64,000 bases of DNA from Burkholderia sp. FERM BP-3421 (GTDB taxonomy: Bacteria; Pseudomonadota; Gammaproteobacteria; Burkholderiales; Burkholderiaceae): NCBI RefSeq assembly GCF_028657905.1, contig NZ_CP117782.1, positions 3,596,001-3,660,000 on the forward strand, in the 5' to 3' direction. The first letter of the stretch is position 1. Each line of letters begins with the position of its first letter. Below are positions 56,638-64,000 of the stretch, piece by piece. Position numbers and translations under genes: made by a program. The notes under the pieces were generated by a model that was not told the origin of the DNA, did not search any database, and saw nothing but the letters and a program-made list of their open reading frames with translations.

Positions 56638-58665
56638 ATGACGACCTCGTCTCCCGCCTCAACCTCCCTGATGGCCAACGCCATCCGCGCGCTCGCGATG
56701 GATGCCGTCCAGCAAGCCAACTCCGGTCACCCGGGCATGCCGATGGGCATGGCCGAAATCGGCGTCGCGCTGTGGTCGCGCCACCTCAAGCACAATCCGG
56801 CGAACCCGCACTGGGCCGACCGCGACCGCTTCGTGCTGTCGAACGGCCACGGCTCGATGCTGCTGTACGCGCTGCTGCACCTGACGGGCTACGACCTGCC
56901 GATCGAGGAGCTGAAGAACTTCCGCCAGCTGCACTCGAAGACCCCGGGCCACCCGGAATACGGCATCACGCCGGGCGTCGAGACGACCACCGGCCCGCTG
57001 GGCCAGGGCCTCGCCAACGCGGTCGGGATGGCGCTCGGCGAAGCGCTGATGGCCGCCGAGTTCAACCAGGCCGATGCGAAGATCGTCGACCACCACACCT
57101 ATGTGTTCCTCGGCGACGGCTGCCTGATGGAAGGCATCTCGCACGAGGCCTGCTCGCTCGCGGGCACGCTGAAGCTCAACAAGCTGATCGCGCTGTACGA
57201 CGACAACGGCATCTCGATCGACGGCGACGTCGTCAACTGGTTCCACGACGACACGCCCAAGCGCTTCGAGGCATACGGCTGGAACGTGATCCCGAACGTG
57301 AACGGTCATGACGTCGACGCGGTCGACGCGGCGATCGCCAAGGCGAAGCTGTCGGACAAGCCGACGATCATCTGCTGCAAGACGGTGATCGGCAAGGGCG
57401 CGGCGACCAAGGCGGGCGGCCACGACGTGCACGGCGCGGCGCTCGGCGCGGAGGAGATCGCGAAGACGCGCGAGGCGCTCGGCTGGAAGTGGGCGCCGTT
57501 CGTGATTCCGCAGGAAGTCTATGCGGCGTGGAACGCGAAGGAAGCGGGCGCGCGCACCGAGCACGACTGGGATGCGGCGTTCGCGCAGTACCGCGCGAAG
57601 TATCCGCAGCAGGCGGCCGAATTCGAGCGCCGCATGGCGAACCGGCTGCCGGCCGACTGGGCCGAGAAGGCGGCCGCGATCATCGCGGGCGCGAACGAGC
57701 GCGCCGAGACGGTCGCGACCCGCAAGGCGTCGCAGCAGGCGATCGAGGGCCTCGCGGCCGCGCTGCCCGAGCTGCTCGGCGGCTCGGCCGACCTGACGGG
57801 TTCGAACCTGACCAACTGGAAGGCGTCGAAGGCGGTCCGCGCGAACACGGAAGGCCCGGGCGTGCAGTACGGCAATCACATCAACTACGGCGTGCGCGAG
57901 TTCGGCATGAGCGCCGCGATCAACGGCCTCGCGCTGCACGGCGGCCACAAGCCGTTCGGCGGCACCTTCCTGACCTTCTCCGACTACAGCCGCAACGCGC
58001 TGCGCGTGGCCGCGCTGATGAAGGTGCCGTCGATCTTCGTGTTCACGCACGATTCGATCGGCCTCGGCGAGGACGGCCCGACGCACCAGTCGATCGAGCA
58101 GGTCTCGAGCCTGCGGCTGATCCCGAGCCACGACGTCTGGCGTCCGGCCGACACGGTCGAGACGGCGGTGGCGTGGACCCACGCGATTGCCGCGGATCGC
58201 CCGTCGAGCCTGATCTTCAGCCGCCAGAACCTGGCCTTCAATCCGCGCACCGACGCGCAGATCGCGAACATCGAGAAGGGCGGCTACGTGCTGCGCGACT
58301 GGGACGAGGAGATCGTCGCGCGCAAGATCATCCTGATCGCGACCGGCTCGGAAGTCGAGCTGGCGATGAAGGCGGTCGAGCCGCTCGCGCAGCAAGGGAT
58401 CGCCGCGCGCGTCGTGTCGATGCCGGCCACCACGGTGTTCGATCGCCAGGACGCCGAGTACCGCGAGCGCGTGCTGCCGCACGGCGTGCGCCGCGTCGCG
58501 ATCGAAGCCGGCGTGACGAGCTTCTGGCACAAGTACGTCGGCCTCGAAGGCGGCGTGGTCGGGATCGACACGTTCGGCGAATCGGCGCCGGCCGGCGTGC
58601 TGTTCAAGCATTTCGGCTTCACGGTCGAGCACGTCGTCGAGACGGCCAAGGCGACGCTCGCGTAA
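56638..58665 (+). CDS. tktA: transketolase
   Basis: Thiamine-diphosphate enzyme of the pentose phosphate and Calvin-type cycles. 675 aa. GHPGMPMGMAEI (about 32-43), the ThDP motif GDGCLMEGISHEACSLAG...NKLIALYDDN, and the pyrimidine domain with the signature EFGMSAAINGLALHGG and THDSIGLGEDGPTHQ. The ATG at 56638 gives MTTSSPAS; the ribosome site is weak. Upstream of gap, a conserved pair. Confidence 0.97.
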   Translation: MTTSSPASTSLMANAIRALAMDAVQQANSGHPGMPMGMAEIGVALWSRHLKHNPANPHWADRDRFVLSNGHGSMLLYALLHLTGYDLPIEELKNFRQLHSKTPGHPEYGITPGVETTTGPLGQGLANAVGMALGEALMAAEFNQADAKIVDHHTYVFLGDGCLMEGISHEACSLAGTLKLNKLIALYDDNGISIDGDVVNWFHDDTPKRFEAYGWNVIPNVNGHDVDAVDAAIAKAKLSDKPTIICCKTVIGKGAATKAGGHDVHGAALGAEEIAKTREALGWKWAPFVIPQEVYAAWNAKEAGARTEHDWDAAFAQYRAKYPQQAAEFERRMANRLPADWAEKAAAIIAGANERAETVATRKASQQAIEGLAAALPELLGGSADLTGSNLTNWKASKAVRANTEGPGVQYGNHINYGVREFGMSAAINGLALHGGHKPFGGTFLTFSDYSRNALRVAALMKVPSIFVFTHDSIGLGEDGPTHQSIEQVSSLRLIPSHDVWRPADTVETAVAWTHAIAADRPSSLIFSRQNLAFNPRTDAQIANIEKGGYVLRDWDEEIVARKIILIATGSEVELAMKAVEPLAQQGIAARVVSMPATTVFDRQDAEYRERVLPHGVRRVAIEAGVTSFWHKYVGLEGGVVGIDTFGESAPAGVLFKHFGFTVEHVVETAKATLA

Positions 58666-58770
58666 GCGGCCGCCCCGCCTCCACCCCATTGCGCGCGGCG
58701 GGCGGCCCCACGCCCGCCGCGCGACGTGAAGCTGCACGAAACGAATTTTTTCAGCCATCAGGAGATAGAC

Positions 58771-59781
58771 ATGACGATCCGCGTTGCAATCAACGGATAC
58801 GGCCGCATCGGCCGCAACACGCTGCGCGCGTTCTATGAAAACGGCAAGAAGCACGATCTCGAGATCGTCGCGATCAACGACCTGGGCGATGCGAAGACCA
58901 ACGCGCACCTGACCCAGTACGACACCGCGCACGGCAAGTTCCCGGGCGACGTGTCGGTCGACGGCGACTACCTGGTCGTCAACGGCGACAAGATCCGCGT
59001 GCTGGCGAACCGCAACCCGGCGGAACTGCCGTGGGGCGAGCTGGGCGTCGACGTCGTGCTCGAGTGCACGGGCTTCTTCACGACCAAGGAAAAGGCCGGC
59101 GCGCACCTGAAGGGCGGCGCGAAGAAGGTGATCATCTCGGCGCCGGGCGGCAAGGACGTCGACGCGACGATCGTCTACGGCGTGAACCACAACGTGCTGA
59201 AGGCCGAGCACACCGTGATCTCGAACGCATCGTGCACGACGAACTGCCTCGCGCCGCTCGTCAAGCCGCTGAACGACAAGATCGGCCTCGAAACGGGCCT
59301 GATGACGACGATCCACGCGTACACGAACGACCAGGTGCTGACGGACGTCTATCACGAAGACCTGCGCCGCGCGCGTTCGGCCACGCACAGCCAGATCCCG
59401 ACCAAGACGGGCGCCGCCTCGGCGGTCGGCCTCGTGCTGCCGGAACTGAACGGCAAGCTCGACGGCTACGCGATCCGCGTCCCGACCATCAACGTGTCGA
59501 TCGTCGACCTGTCGTTCATCGCGAAGCGCGACACGACGGTCGAGGAAGTCAACGCGATCATGAAGGAAGCATCGGAAGGCGCGCTGAAGGGCATCCTCGG
59601 CTACAACGACGCGCCGCTCGTGTCGATCGACTTCAACCACAACCCGGCGTCGTCGACCTTCGACGCGACGCTGACCAAGGTGTCGGGCCGTCTCGTGAAG
59701 GTGTCGAGCTGGTACGACAACGAGTGGGGTTTCTCGAACCGCATGCTGGACACCGCGATCGCGCTCGCGAACGCGAAGTAA
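58771..59781 (+). CDS. gap: glyceraldehyde-3-phosphate dehydrogenase (type I)
   Basis: 336 aa. NAD-binding INGYGRIGRNTLRA at the start and catalytic C155 in SNASCTTNCLAPL. The residues after the Rossmann beta-2 strand favour NAD. The ATG at 58771 follows AGGAG (CAGGAGATAG). Downstream of tkt by 105 bp, followed by a terminator. Glycolysis and gluconeogenesis. Confidence 0.97.
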   Translation: MTIRVAINGYGRIGRNTLRAFYENGKKHDLEIVAINDLGDAKTNAHLTQYDTAHGKFPGDVSVDGDYLVVNGDKIRVLANRNPAELPWGELGVDVVLECTGFFTTKEKAGAHLKGGAKKVIISAPGGKDVDATIVYGVNHNVLKAEHTVISNASCTTNCLAPLVKPLNDKIGLETGLMTTIHAYTNDQVLTDVYHEDLRRARSATHSQIPTKTGAASAVGLVLPELNGKLDGYAIRVPTINVSIVDLSFIAKRDTTVEEVNAIMKEASEGALKGILGYNDAPLVSIDFNHNPASSTFDATLTKVSGRLVKVSSWYDNEWGFSNRMLDTAIALANAK

Positions 59782-59833
59782 GCCCGCCGCGCCGTCCGGC
59801 CGCCGCATGCGCGGCGCGCCGGCGCGCGGATCC

Positions 59834-59869
59834 GCCCGGCCCGGCTGCCCGCCGCGCCGGGCTTTTTTT
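59834..59869 (+). terminator. terminator after gap
   Basis: GCCCGGC (59834-59840) and GCCGGGC (59856-59862) around a 15-nt GC-rich loop, then seven Ts. Confidence 0.9.
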
Positions 59870-59877
59870 CGTCCGCG

Positions 59878-61071
59878 CTAGGACGTCGCGCGGCGCGCGC
59901 CGAGGCGCTGCGATGCGCCCCACAGCGCGACGAGGCCGCCCGCGATGAGCGCGCCCGTGATGCATACGCCGCGCCAGCCGTCGGCGCCGAACGCGGCGCT
60001 CGCCGCGCCCGAGCCGAGCGCGCCGCCGATGAAATAGCTGGTCAGGTAGATCGTCGTCACGCGGCTGCGCGCGTCGCCGGCGATCGCGTAGATCACGCTC
60101 TGGTTCGAGATGTGCAGACCCTGCACGCCGACGTCGAGCAGCAGGATGCCGGCGATCAGCGCCGCGAGCGAATGCGCGCCGGCCGCGATCAGCGCGAACG
60201 AGGCGAGCACGGCGGCCGCGAACAGCCCGGTCGCCGCATTGCCGTGGCCGCGGTCGACGAGCCGTCCCGCCGAGGTCGCGGCGAGCGCGCCCACCGCGCC
60301 GACGATCCCGAACAGGCCGATGCGGCCTTCCGAATACCCATACGGCGGCTGGCTCAGCAGGAAGGTGAGCGCGGTCCACAACAGGCTGAAGCAGGCGAAC
60401 ACCAGCGCGCCGTAGGCGGCGCGCAGCGCGATCAGCGGCTGCGCGCGCACCAGCGCGACGAGCGAGCGCAACAGCGCCGGATAGTCGACGCGCGCGTCGC
60501 GGCGGTCCTGCGGCAGCCTGGCCGCGAGCACGCACGCGAGCGCGGCCACCAGCAGCGCGGCGACCACGTAGACCGCGCGCCAGCCGAAGCCGTCCGCGAG
60601 GGCGCCCGACACGACGCGCGCGAGCAGGATGCCGAGCAAGAGGCCGCTCATCACGGTACCGACCGCGCGGCCGCGCGAGCGCGCGTCGGCGAGCGAGGCC
60701 GCGAACGGCACCAGCAGCTGCGTCGAGCAGGTGACGAAGCCGAGCGCGACGTGCGCGCCGACGAACCACGCATAGCGGGTGCTGAACGCGACCGCGAGCA
60801 GTGCGATCACGTTGGCGGCGAGCAGCCGCACGATCAGGGTGTGCCGGTTGAGCACGTCGCCGAGCGGCACGACGAACAGCAGGCTGGCCGCGTAGCCGAG
60901 CTGGGTCAGCGTGACGAGGTAGCCGAGTTCGGCCGTCGTGCGGCCGAAGCTGTGCGCGATCGCGGCGAGCAGTGGCTGAGCGTAATAGAGATTGCCGATC
61001 ACGATGCCGCACGCGCAGGCGAACAGCAGCGTCATGCCGCGGGTCAGCGGCGCGGGGGAGGGAGAGGACAT
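59878..61071 (-). CDS. major facilitator superfamily transporter
   Basis: 397-aa transporter with about 12 hydrophobic helices. The loop-2 signature is GDVLNRHTLIVR, with GxxLADxxGRR-like SLADARSRGRA after helix 4. Resembles the EmrD/AraJ drug-proton antiporter group rather than CynX. The start at 61071 (MSSPSPAPL) is the last ATG before the first helix. Downstream of cynS on the same strand (98 bp gap), so possibly in the cyanate operon; substrate unknown. Confidence 0.85.
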   Translation of the reverse strand: MSSPSPAPLTRGMTLLFACACGIVIGNLYYAQPLLAAIAHSFGRTTAELGYLVTLTQLGYAASLLFVVPLGDVLNRHTLIVRLLAANVIALLAVAFSTRYAWFVGAHVALGFVTCSTQLLVPFAASLADARSRGRAVGTVMSGLLLGILLARVVSGALADGFGWRAVYVVAALLVAALACVLAARLPQDRRDARVDYPALLRSLVALVRAQPLIALRAAYGALVFACFSLLWTALTFLLSQPPYGYSEGRIGLFGIVGAVGALAATSAGRLVDRGHGNAATGLFAAAVLASFALIAAGAHSLAALIAGILLLDVGVQGLHISNQSVIYAIAGDARSRVTTIYLTSYFIGGALGSGAASAAFGADGWRGVCITGALIAGGLVALWGASQRLGARRATS

Positions 61072-61169
61072 GGACGCGTGGCGAATGAAGAGACGGGGCG
61101 GCCGCCCGGCCATGCGGACCGGGCGGGACGAGGTTCGACGGCGCGAGGCGGGCGGCGCGCCCGCCGCGT

Positions 61170-61637
61170 TCAGAACGGCCGGGTCGGCAGGTACTTGCCG
61201 TCGAGCGTGATGACCGCGCGCGAGCCGCCTTCGGGGTCGTCGACCTTCTTGATGTCGAGCTTGAAGTTGATCGCGCTGATGATGCCGTCGCCGAACTGCT
61301 CGTGCACGAGCGCCTTCAGCGTCGTGCCGTAGACCTGCAGGATCTCGTAGAAGCGGTAGATGGTCGGATCGGTCGGCACGCCGTCCGGGATGCTGCCGCG
61401 CAGCGGGATCGTCTGCAGCAGGCGGACGTCGTCGTCGTTCAGGCCGAGCCGCTGCGCGACGCGTTGCGCGGCCTCGGCGGGCAGGGCGTGCTGGCCGAGC
61501 AGCGCGGCGGTGACGAACGCGATGCTCAGCCCCGTGCCTTCGTTGATCTGCTCGAAGCTCAGGTTCAGGCGTGTCTTCGCGTCGATGATGCGCTCGGTCA
61601 GGGCGGCGCGGGCGGTCTGGCTGTGCTGGGATTGCAT
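61170..61637 (-). CDS. cynS: cyanate hydratase (cyanase)
   Basis: Decomposes cyanate with bicarbonate to ammonia and CO2. 155 aa, one shorter than the E. coli enzyme. Catalytic residues by alignment: R95 and E98 in YRFYEIL and S121 in GIISAINF. An N-terminal helical domain (about 1-80) precedes the catalytic one. 54 bp downstream of cynT. Confidence 0.96.
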   Translation of the reverse strand: MQSQHSQTARAALTERIIDAKTRLNLSFEQINEGTGLSIAFVTAALLGQHALPAEAAQRVAQRLGLNDDDVRLLQTIPLRGSIPDGVPTDPTIYRFYEILQVYGTTLKALVHEQFGDGIISAINFKLDIKKVDDPEGGSRAVITLDGKYLPTRPF

Positions 61638-61691
61638 CGTGGCTCCTCGTGGGTGAGTGAAGGGTGAACGGTGAAACGTGAAACGCGAGGC

Positions 61692-62351
61692 TCAGGCCGC
61701 GGCGTGGAGCGGCGGCGGCGTGGCGTGAACCCGGGGATGCTCGGCGAGCGCGACGAAGCGTCGCGTCGCGCCGTCGAGCGCCTGGATCGCACCGGTTTCG
61801 ATGTCGTAGATCCAGCCGTGCAGCATGACGCGCCCCTGTTCGAGCGCGAGCCGGACCGCGGGGTGGGTCGCGAGGTTCGCGAGCTGGGCGACCACGTTGT
61901 CGCGCACCATCGCGTCGACCCGCGTGCGCTCGTCCGGATAATCGCGCGCGCCGTGCACGGCCTTCGCGGCGTCCGCGTGGCGCAGCCAGCCGCGCACCGC
62001 GGGCAGGTGGTCGAGGCAGCGGCAGGTGGCGAGCGCCGTCATCGCGCCGCAGTCGGAGTGGCCGCAGACCACGATGTCCGCGACGCCGAGCACCGCGACC
62101 GCATATTCGACCGAGGCCGACACACCGCCCGGCTCGGGGCCGTAGGACGGCACGATGTTGCCGGCGTTGCGGATCACGAACAGGTCGCCGGGCTCGCGCT
62201 GCGTGACCAGCTCGGGCACGAGCCGGCTGTCCGAGCACGAGATGAACAGCGCGCGCGGCTGCTGGCTGGCCGCGAGGCGGCGGAACAACGCGGAGCGCGC
62301 GGGAAACGCGTCGCGCTGGAACTTCAGGAAACCCTCGATGATGTCTTGCAC
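61692..62351 (-). CDS. cynT: beta-class carbonic anhydrase
   Basis: Keeps bicarbonate available for CynS by rehydrating CO2. 219 aa. Zinc ligands C39 (with D41 in CSDSR), H98 and C101 (CGHSDCGA). ALFISCSDSR and RNAGNIVPSYG are the beta-class signature. First gene of the minus-strand cynT-cynS unit, divergent from cynR. Confidence 0.95.
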   Translation of the reverse strand: MQDIIEGFLKFQRDAFPARSALFRRLAASQQPRALFISCSDSRLVPELVTQREPGDLFVIRNAGNIVPSYGPEPGGVSASVEYAVAVLGVADIVVCGHSDCGAMTALATCRCLDHLPAVRGWLRHADAAKAVHGARDYPDERTRVDAMVRDNVVAQLANLATHPAVRLALEQGRVMLHGWIYDIETGAIQALDGATRRFVALAEHPRVHATPPPLHAAA

Positions 62352-62431
62352 GCTGACCTCCAGGACGGGAATCGGTAACGGGTGGATAGAGCATGCGGGA
62401 ATCCAGTCATAGCGTCCAAGACCGGTTTATT

Positions 62432-62455
62432 ATTGTTTGTATAGGCAGAACCAAT
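62432..62455. promoter_or_regulatory. candidate CynR operator
   Basis: ATTG (62432-62435) and CAAT (62452-62455) are the ends of an imperfect 24-bp dyad (ATTGTTT ... AACCAAT) lying 81 bp before the cynT start and 21 bp before cynR. Size and place fit a LysR-type T-N11-A-like site controlling both directions. Inferred from position. Confidence 0.45.
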
Positions 62456-62475
62456 ACCTCTAACCCGGACGCGCC

Positions 62476-63354
62476 ATGCTGCTCAGACACATCCGCTATT
62501 TCCTCGCGGTCGCGGAACACGGCAATTTCACGCGCGCGGCCGACGCGCTGCACGTCTCGCAACCCACGCTGTCGCAACAGATCCGCCAGCTCGAGGACGC
62601 CCTCGGCGTGCCGCTGTTCGACCGTTCGGGGCGCGGCGTGCGTCTCACGGAATTCGGCGAGGTGTACCTGCGGCACGCGCGTGCGGCGTTGCGCCAGCTC
62701 GATGCGGGGCGGCGCGCGCTGCACGATGTGGAGGACCTGCAAAGCGGCTCGCTGCGGCTCGCGATGACGCCGACCTTCACCGCCTATCTGGTCGGGCCGC
62801 TCGTCGAGCGCTTCCACGCGCGCTATCCGAAGCTCACGCTGTCGATCCGCGAGATGCCGCAGGAGCAGATCGAGGCGCTGCTGCTCGAGGACGAACTCGA
62901 TCTCGGCTTCGCGTTCGAGCCGGTCCAACTCGCCGACATCGACGCCCAGCCGTTGTGGGAGGAGGCGCTCGCGCTGGTGGCCGGCCCGGGCCATCACCAG
63001 GCGCGCCGGCAGCGGCCGCTCGCGCCGGCGGATCTGGCCGACGAGCCGCTGATCCTGCTGAGCCGCGCCTTCGCGACCCGCGTGAACATCGACCAGTATT
63101 TCGCCGCGCACGGGGTCGCGCCGCGCGTGGCGATCGAGGTCGAATCCTTGAATGCGCTGCTCGAGATCGTCGGCGGCGACCGGCTCGCGACCGTGCTGCC
63201 CGCCGCGGTCGCCGCGCGCCACGCGGGGCTCAGCGTGGTCGAGCTGACGCCGTCGCTGCCGCGCCGTACCGCGGCGCTGCTGACGCGGCGCGGCGCGTAC
63301 CGCAGCGCGGCCGCGCGCGCGCTGGTCGCATGCCTGGAGGCGCTGGCGCTCTAG
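62476..63354 (+). CDS. cynR: LysR-family regulator, CynR-type
   Basis: 292 aa. Winged HTH at 1-60 (LLRHIRYFLAVAEHGNFTRA, HVSQPTLSQQIRQLE), typical of CynR, then a periplasmic-binding-like effector domain (about 90-290). Divergent orientation from cynTS is the classic CynR arrangement: activates the operon with cyanate and represses its own gene. The ATG at 62476 gives MLLRHIRYFL. The name follows from context. Confidence 0.88.
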   Translation: MLLRHIRYFLAVAEHGNFTRAADALHVSQPTLSQQIRQLEDALGVPLFDRSGRGVRLTEFGEVYLRHARAALRQLDAGRRALHDVEDLQSGSLRLAMTPTFTAYLVGPLVERFHARYPKLTLSIREMPQEQIEALLLEDELDLGFAFEPVQLADIDAQPLWEEALALVAGPGHHQARRQRPLAPADLADEPLILLSRAFATRVNIDQYFAAHGVAPRVAIEVESLNALLEIVGGDRLATVLPAAVAARHAGLSVVELTPSLPRRTAALLTRRGAYRSAAARALVACLEALAL

Positions 63355-63366
63355 CGCGCCGCCGCT

Positions 63367-64000
63367 TCAGCGGTCCGGGGTCGGGAAGTGCACGCCGGCG
63401 CGCTGCGCGGCGTTCGTGATGTGCGCCTCGATCGCGCGCCCGGCGGCGGCGGGTTCGCGCGCGAGCAGCGCGTCGAGGATCGCGCGATGCTCGTGATAGG
63501 TCGACTGCATCAGCTCGCGCCGGTAGAACGGCATGCGCTGGCTTTCCTTCATGATGTCGGCGCTGCCGCGCAGGATCGACTCGATCGCCGCGTTGCCGGC
63601 CAGGCTCACGATCCGCATGTGGAACTCGAAGTCGAGCTGCGACGCCTCGTCGAGCGCCTGGTTCGCGAGCGCGATCTGCAGCGCGGCGAGATTGTCCTCG
63701 AACCAGGCGAGGTCGTGGTCGCTGACCGCGAGCGCCGCCATCCGCGCGGCGAAGCCTTCGAGCGCGTAGCGCATCTGGTAGGTGTCGGGCGGCGACGACT
63801 GCTCGGCGAAGCGCCACGCATGGGCGACGCCCGCCTGCGCGCTCTCGACATAGACGCCCTTGCCGGGCCGGATCGTCAGCATGCCGAGCGCTTCGAGCGT
63901 GGTCAGCGCCTCGCGCAGCGAGGCGCGGCTGATCGCCAGCTCCTCGGACAGCTGGCGCTGCGCGGGCAGCAGGCAGCCGACGGGGTAGACGCCGGTCTCG
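63367..64000 (-). CDS. GntR/FadR-type regulator, cut by the window end
   Basis: Only the C-terminal 211 codons lie in the window. The first visible part (near 64000-63860) is the winged HTH (AQRQLSEELAISRASLREAL, then LGMLTIRPGKGVYVE); the rest is the FCD effector domain (about 63790-63380; FHMRIVSLAGN, HEHRAILDALLARE with metal-binding His). An internal ATG at 63882 is not the start, since the HTH continues upstream of it. Target genes are beyond the window. Confidence 0.9.
   Translation of the reverse strand, partial: ETGVYPVGCLLPAQRQLSEELAISRASLREALTTLEALGMLTIRPGKGVYVESAQAGVAHAWRFAEQSSPPDTYQMRYALEGFAARMAALAVSDHDLAWFEDNLAALQIALANQALDEASQLDFEFHMRIVSLAGNAAIESILRGSADIMKESQRMPFYRRELMQSTYHEHRAILDALLAREPAAAGRAIEAHITNAAQRAGVHFPTPDR

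Noticed and set aside
56659..59808. 1,049-codon antisense frame spanning tkt and gap
   Set aside because: It covers two well-identified genes and their intergenic region; composition artefact.
59878..62394. 838-codon minus-strand frame continuing upstream of the MFS gene
   Set aside because: The upstream part overlaps cynS and cynT in another frame; the transporter begins at 61071.

Overview
The window is high-GC DNA (roughly two thirds G+C, strong third-position G/C) whose genes and gene order fit the main chromosome of a Burkholderia-type betaproteobacterium. Examples are ispB / rplU-rpmA-obgE-proB, aroQ-accB-accC-prmA, and class Ia nrdA and nrdB next to an Ala/Lys-rich histone-H1-like gene. 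The species cannot be fixed from this sequence alone. Nearly everything from 1.7 kb onward is core housekeeping DNA.

Layout. (1) 1-1.74 kb is the edge of a lower-GC island beside tRNA-Pro(CGG). It holds an H-NS-like gene, a secreted orphan protein and the N-terminal stump of a tyrosine integrase. (2) 1.84-14.1 kb: isoprenoid tail synthesis (ispB), ribosomal proteins L21/L27, the GTPase ObgE, proline synthesis (proB), a CNP1-like lipoprotein, rppH and proS (divergent), a MarC protein, a purine phosphoribosyltransferase, ffh, and a ypjD-PP0621-ampD operon. (3) 14.1-20.2 kb: nrdA behind a promoter with two NrdR-type boxes, then nrdB, then an H1-like gene built on a 78-bp minisatellite. (4) 20.4-29.4 kb, minus strand: glycine-zipper lipoprotein, PfkB kinase, thiol peroxidase, a zinc-ribbon/DUF3426 membrane protein with 117-bp repeats, prmA-accC-accB, aroQ, a TlpA thioredoxin and a nucleotidyltransferase-like protein. 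(5) 29.6-35.4 kb: mpl, a YqiA-like esterase, an RNase II homologue, aroE and mtgA. (6) 35.9-38 kb: a secreted S10 carboxypeptidase and an EF-hand protein.

(7) 38.1-47.4 kb is a sugar catabolic operon. It encodes an IclR regulator, KDGal kinase, KDPGal aldolase, two SDR dehydrogenases, an AraFGH-type ABC importer and an aldose 1-epimerase. The set points to oxidative, non-phosphorylating-entry use of D-galactose and/or L-arabinose, but no lactonase or aldonate dehydratase lies in the cluster. (8) 47.4-52.9 kb: pyrF, pncC-pgpA-thiL and maeB. (9) 53.2-54.2 kb: a secreted barnase/RNase Sa-type ribonuclease next to a barstar-like inhibitor. (10) 54.3-59.8 kb: rsmE, a VOC protein, a spermidine-synthase-like gene, tkt and gap. 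(11) 59.9-64 kb: an MFS transporter and the cyanate locus (cynS, cynT, divergent cynR), then a GntR/FCD regulator cut by the window end.

The points most worth a second look are the scar at the tRNA-Pro island, where an integrase stump meets the tail of a lost gene that was translationally coupled to the secreted orphan; the ribonuclease-inhibitor pair; the paired NrdR boxes; an intrinsic-terminator-shaped hairpin in the proS leader; a minus-strand terminator after maeB with no known minus-strand gene in front of it; and the palindrome over the IclR-operon promoter. I did not find a clearly new multi-gene system.
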